The notes under the pieces were generated by a model, which was not told the origin of the DNA, did not search any database, and saw nothing but the letters and a program-made list of their open reading frames with translations. From contig JAJYHA010000095.1 in the NCBI GenBank assembly GCA_021784995.1, positions 1 to 6,029 of the forward strand: a stretch of DNA of 6,029 nt, read 5' to 3'. The position numbers were made by a program, and so were the translations under genes. Source of the stretch: Myxococcales bacterium. Its GTDB lineage: Bacteria > Myxococcota > Myxococcia > Myxococcales > Anaeromyxobacteraceae. Below are positions 5,551 to 6,029 of this stretch, one piece after another; within the stretch, counting starts at the first letter, position 1, and every line of letters starts with the position of its first letter.

Positions 5551-6029
5551 GCGCCGCGCCCGCGCCGGGCGCCGCCCAGGGCGGACGCGCCGCGCTGGCG
5601 GTCACGTTCCTGCGGCTCGGGCTGACCGCCTTCGGCGGCCCGGCCGCCCACGTGGCGCTCATGGAGCAGGAGTTCGTGCGCCGGCGGCGCTGGCTCGACG
5701 CGGCGGAGTTCCTGGACCTCGTGGGCGCCGCCAGCCTCATCCCCGGGCCGAGCTCGACCGAGGTCGCCATCTACGTCGGCCACCGGCGCGCCGGGCTCGC
5801 CGGGCTCGTGCTGGCGGGGACGTGCTTCATCCTCCCCGCCGCGCTCCTCGTGGGAGTCCTCGGCTGGGCCTACGTCCGCTTCGGGCGGCTCCCCGCCGCC
5901 GCCGGCCTCCTGCGCGGCGTCGAGCCGGTCGTGGTGGCCGTGATCGCGCAGGCGCTCTGGACCTTCGGCCGCACGGCGCTGAAGTCGCGCCTCCTGACGG
6001 CGGTCGGGATCGCGGCGTTCGCGCTCGAC
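5547..6029 (+). CDS. chrA: ChrA-type chromate transporter, 3' end beyond the window (first 161 residues)
   Basis: From GTG 5547 the frame stays open to the end of the window. The protein is the N-terminal half-domain of the CHR chromate ion transporter family. Visible signatures are LRLGLTAFGGPAAHVALMEQ (residues 22-41), the basic cluster RRRRW (45-49), EFLDLVGAASLIPGPSSTEV (54-73) and GTCFILPAALL (91-101), then the GVEPVVVAVIAQAL segment at 124-137. ChrA expels chromate across the inner membrane by proton-coupled exchange, lowering Cr(VI) uptake; sulfate is the related substrate. Complete proteins are about 400 residues with two such half-domains, or about 200 when split into paired single-domain proteins. 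The window ends too early to say which, though the sequence resembles the long form. The usual Asn before the PGP motif is Ser here (S63). GTG is chosen because it overlaps the preceding stop by 4 bases and no other start precedes the conserved region. Many family members are annotated without proof of chromate transport. Confidence 0.92.
   Translation, partial: MSAAPAPGAAQGGRAALAVTFLRLGLTAFGGPAAHVALMEQEFVRRRRWLDAAEFLDLVGAASLIPGPSSTEVAIYVGHRRAGLAGLVLAGTCFILPAALLVGVLGWAYVRFGRLPAAAGLLRGVEPVVVAVIAQALWTFGRTALKSRLLTAVGIAAFALD

Noticed and set aside
1..6029. CRISPR array, tRNA, rRNA or insertion sequence
   Set aside because: No regularly spaced direct repeats, tRNA-like cloverleaf, rRNA segment, transposase or terminal inverted repeats were seen on reading both strands.

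Overview
The window is very GC-rich (well above 70% by eye), with third codon positions almost always G or C. Long false reading frames therefore run on both strands. This composition, a cysteine-rich exported-type protein, a STAS protein, a CHASE3 hybrid kinase and a possible sigma-54 promoter together suggest a GC-rich deltaproteobacterial (Myxococcota) chromosome, perhaps Anaeromyxobacter-like. That placement is inference; no rRNA or marker gene is present.

Layout. (1) 1-879, plus strand: the 3' end of a protein with about 17% cysteine, built from repeated CCP-type modules. (2) 910-1287, minus strand: a small membrane-anchored protein of unknown function, convergent with the first gene. 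(3) 1288-1450: the divergent intergenic region. (4) 1451-1759, plus: a stand-alone STAS-domain protein with Asp at the usual phospho-serine position. (5) 1840-2859, plus: a zinc-independent medium-chain dehydrogenase/reductase. (6) 2860-3081: intergenic, with a perfect 18-bp palindrome flanked by 9-bp direct repeats just before the next gene. (7) 3082-4992, plus: a two-TM CHASE3 hybrid histidine kinase with a C-terminal receiver. (8) 5095-5550, plus: a DoxX-family membrane protein. (9) 5547-6029, plus: the N-terminal part of a ChrA-type chromate transporter, overlapping the DoxX stop codon by 4 bases and running off the window.

Only the DoxX and ChrA genes look clearly co-translated. STAS and the oxidoreductase are 80 bp apart and could share a transcript, but the oxidoreductase has its own strong ribosome binding site. 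The hybrid kinase has no partner histidine phosphotransfer protein or output regulator in view. Most of the window is ordinary accessory or housekeeping content. I see no multi-gene undescribed system. The most noteworthy items are the cysteine-module protein, the altered STAS phosphosite, the repeat arrangement before the kinase, and the DoxX-ChrA coupling.
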